Positions 6,295 through 7,553 of a stretch of 7,553 bases of DNA are shown one piece after another. The notes beneath the pieces are model-generated. The model was given only the letters and a program-made list of their open reading frames with translations, was not told the origin of the DNA and ran no database searches. This stretch comes from an uncultured Chlorobiaceae bacterium (lineage in GTDB: Bacteria; Bacteroidota; Chlorobiia; Chlorobiales; Chlorobiaceae), in the NCBI GenBank assembly GCA_903917955.1, contig CAIXCO010000259.1, forward strand, positions 1-7,553, written 5' to 3'. Within the stretch, counting starts at the first letter, position 1, and every line of letters begins with the position of its first letter. The translations under genes and the position numbers were made by a program.

Positions 6295-7299
6295 ATGCCA
6301 ACAGACAACATCATTCATCACTCTGATGCCTGCCAGTCGGGCCACATTCCAGATCAGGGTAAAGAGGATCTACTGAATCATCGCTACCGGACTATCCTGA
6401 ACTCTATTCCAAGCGGTTATGTCTATTGCCGTGTTCTTTATAAGCAGGGGCAACCGGTTGATCTGATGCACGAGGAGGTCAATGTGTCGTGGGAGAAACT
6501 CACGGGCATAAAAGATGCAACTGGACGCACGCTTACGGAGATTTTTCCTGGAATTGCCGAGTCGCACCCCGAGTTCTTTGAAAGGCTTCTCAAGGTTGCA
6601 GAAACCGGAATCACCGATCACTTCGAGTATTACATTGATGTTTTGGGCAAATGGTTCGACAGCAACGTCTTCTGCCCGGAAAAAGGCTATTTGGTTTCTA
6701 TCATTAAAGATATAAGCCCAAGAAAGCTGGCTGAAGAGGCATTACGACAGAGCGAGGAGCGCTTCCGCTCCCTGTTTGAAGAACACTCCTCCATCATGTT
6801 CATCTATGATGCTGCGGGCGATATTGTTGATGCAAATAAGGCGGCTGCCAATTTTTATGGGTGGTCGATTGACGAACTGCGCCGGATGAATATTCGGCAG
6901 ATTAACACCCTCTCTCCGGAAGCTATTGACAGAGAGATGGAAAAATGGGGGGCCCTGAAACAAAAGCAGGTGTTGTTCTTCCATAGAAGGGCTGATGGCT
7001 CCGTCCGTCATGTTGAGCTCTTCGCCAAGAAGATCAGGATAAAGGATCGTGACCTTATCTCTGCCATCATCTATGATGTCACGGAGCAAAAGCAGTATGA
7101 AGAGGTGAACGCATTCAGGCTGGGAATCCTCCAGATGGCTGACAGTCACTCAACAGAAGAGCTGTTAACCGCAACCCTTGATGAGGCTGAAAAGATAACG
7201 GGAAGCTCAATCGGCTTTTTCTTTTTCGTTGCTGAATCAACATACCATGCTGCTCCAGGCAGTCTCACCCAAGACCCTTGCGCATATATGCAAGGCTGA
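6295..7299 (+). CDS. PAS-PAS-GAF sensor protein, 5' portion before a frameshift
   Basis: Signalling protein, probably a cytoplasmic sensor whose output domain lies beyond the window. No membrane segments are visible. PAS1 covers about 29-140 and ends with the family's VSIIKDISPRKLAEEAL linker. PAS2 covers about 152-268 (SEERFRSLFEEHSSIMFIYD; DANKAAANFYGWS; YDVTEQKQYEE). A GAF domain opens near 274 (RLGILQMADSHSTEELL) and runs through GSSIGFFFFVAE. After Glu 314 (7234-7236) the expected GAF sequence is no longer in this frame: about 20 unrelated residues follow to TGA 7297-7299, and the GAF continues in the next frame. The gene begins 24 bases after the peptidase with no clear SD, and no earlier in-frame start exists after TAA 6268. 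Whether the output is a histidine kinase or something else cannot be seen. Confidence 0.8.
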   Translation: MPTDNIIHHSDACQSGHIPDQGKEDLLNHRYRTILNSIPSGYVYCRVLYKQGQPVDLMHEEVNVSWEKLTGIKDATGRTLTEIFPGIAESHPEFFERLLKVAETGITDHFEYYIDVLGKWFDSNVFCPEKGYLVSIIKDISPRKLAEEALRQSEERFRSLFEEHSSIMFIYDAAGDIVDANKAAANFYGWSIDELRRMNIRQINTLSPEAIDREMEKWGALKQKQVLFFHRRADGSVRHVELFAKKIRIKDRDLISAIIYDVTEQKQYEEVNAFRLGILQMADSHSTEELLTATLDEAEKITGSSIGFFFFVAESTYHAAPGSLTQDPCAYMQG

Positions 7300-7553
7300 G
7301 GAAGATGATCAGCACTACCCGCAGGAGAAGGCTTGCGTATGGGGGGACGCCATACGGTTTCAAAAGCCGGTTATCCATAATGATTATTCGGAACTTGAGC
7401 ATTGTAAGGGAATGCTGAAAAGTCATGTTGAAATCAAGCGGGAACTGGTTATTCCAGTCAACCGTGACGGCAAAATAGTTGCAATTATTGGGGTCGGCAA
7501 CAAAAAAAGTGAGTATGTTGACAAAGATATTGAGTGGTTGGAGATCATAACCA
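7238..7553 (+). pseudogene. continuation of the GAF domain in the +1-shifted frame, 3' partial
   Basis: From CAA 7238 this frame codes QHTMLLQAVSPKTLAHICKA, then HYPQEKACVWGDAI, KPVIHNDYSEL, ELVIPVNRDGKIVAIIGVGN and KDIEWLEII. These are, in order, the conserved blocks of the same GAF domain begun in the 6295 frame. The frame stays open to the end of the window. A separate start could be called at ATG 7247, but that would begin mid-domain with no SD. It is better read as the second part of the gene that starts at 6295, split by a small indel or a sequence error. Confidence 0.82.

Noticed and set aside
7216..7240. Programmed ribosomal frameshift in the sensor gene
   Set aside because: There is no stop codon at the shift point, no known +1 slippery codon pair and no obvious stimulator. 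An indel or sequence error is simpler.

Overview
The window is a bacterial type I restriction-modification (R-M) operon without its methyltransferase gene, followed by a PAS/GAF signalling gene. All genes are on the + strand and tightly packed. The codon use, moderate G+C and this style of R-M locus (DUF4062/ATPase, HsdS, HsdR, YgjP-like peptidase, then a PAS-GAF sensor) remind me of green sulfur bacteria (Chlorobiota) or delta-proteobacteria such as Geobacter relatives. That is an impression from family resemblance. No rRNA or other taxonomic marker is present.

Layout: (1) 2-1474 is the 3' part of a DUF4062 plus GHKL-type ATPase plus winged-helix protein; its true start lies upstream. (2) 1471-2763 is hsdS, the specificity subunit with two target-recognition domains, overlapping the previous gene by ATGA. 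(3) 2760-2897 is a 45-codon ORF, again in ATGA overlap and behind a strong Shine-Dalgarno, that reads as the recognition helix and wing of a winged helix-turn-helix. (4) 2898-3006 is the only sizeable intergenic gap and holds nested inverted repeats. (5) 3007-5925 is hsdR, an intact 972-residue restriction/translocase subunit. (6) 5929-6270 is a short YgjP/SprT-like zinc metallopeptidase, 3 bases after hsdR. (7) 6295 onward is a two-PAS, one-GAF sensor protein whose reading frame breaks near 7234-7238. The remaining GAF sequence continues in the next frame to the end of the window.

Working together: HsdS supplies DNA recognition, HsdR supplies ATP-driven translocation and cleavage, and HsdM (expected just upstream) supplies methylation. 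The DUF4062/ATPase protein, the mini-wHTH protein and the peptidase are accessory genes. Their placement and translational coupling suggest they are co-expressed with the R-M complex, but their roles are not known from sequence. The sensor gene is probably a separate unit.

Most worth a second look are the coupled 45-residue wHTH ORF with the nested dyad just behind it, the TIR-like look of the DUF4062 segment in a defence operon, the single clean frameshift inside the GAF domain, and the unusually short metallopeptidase.
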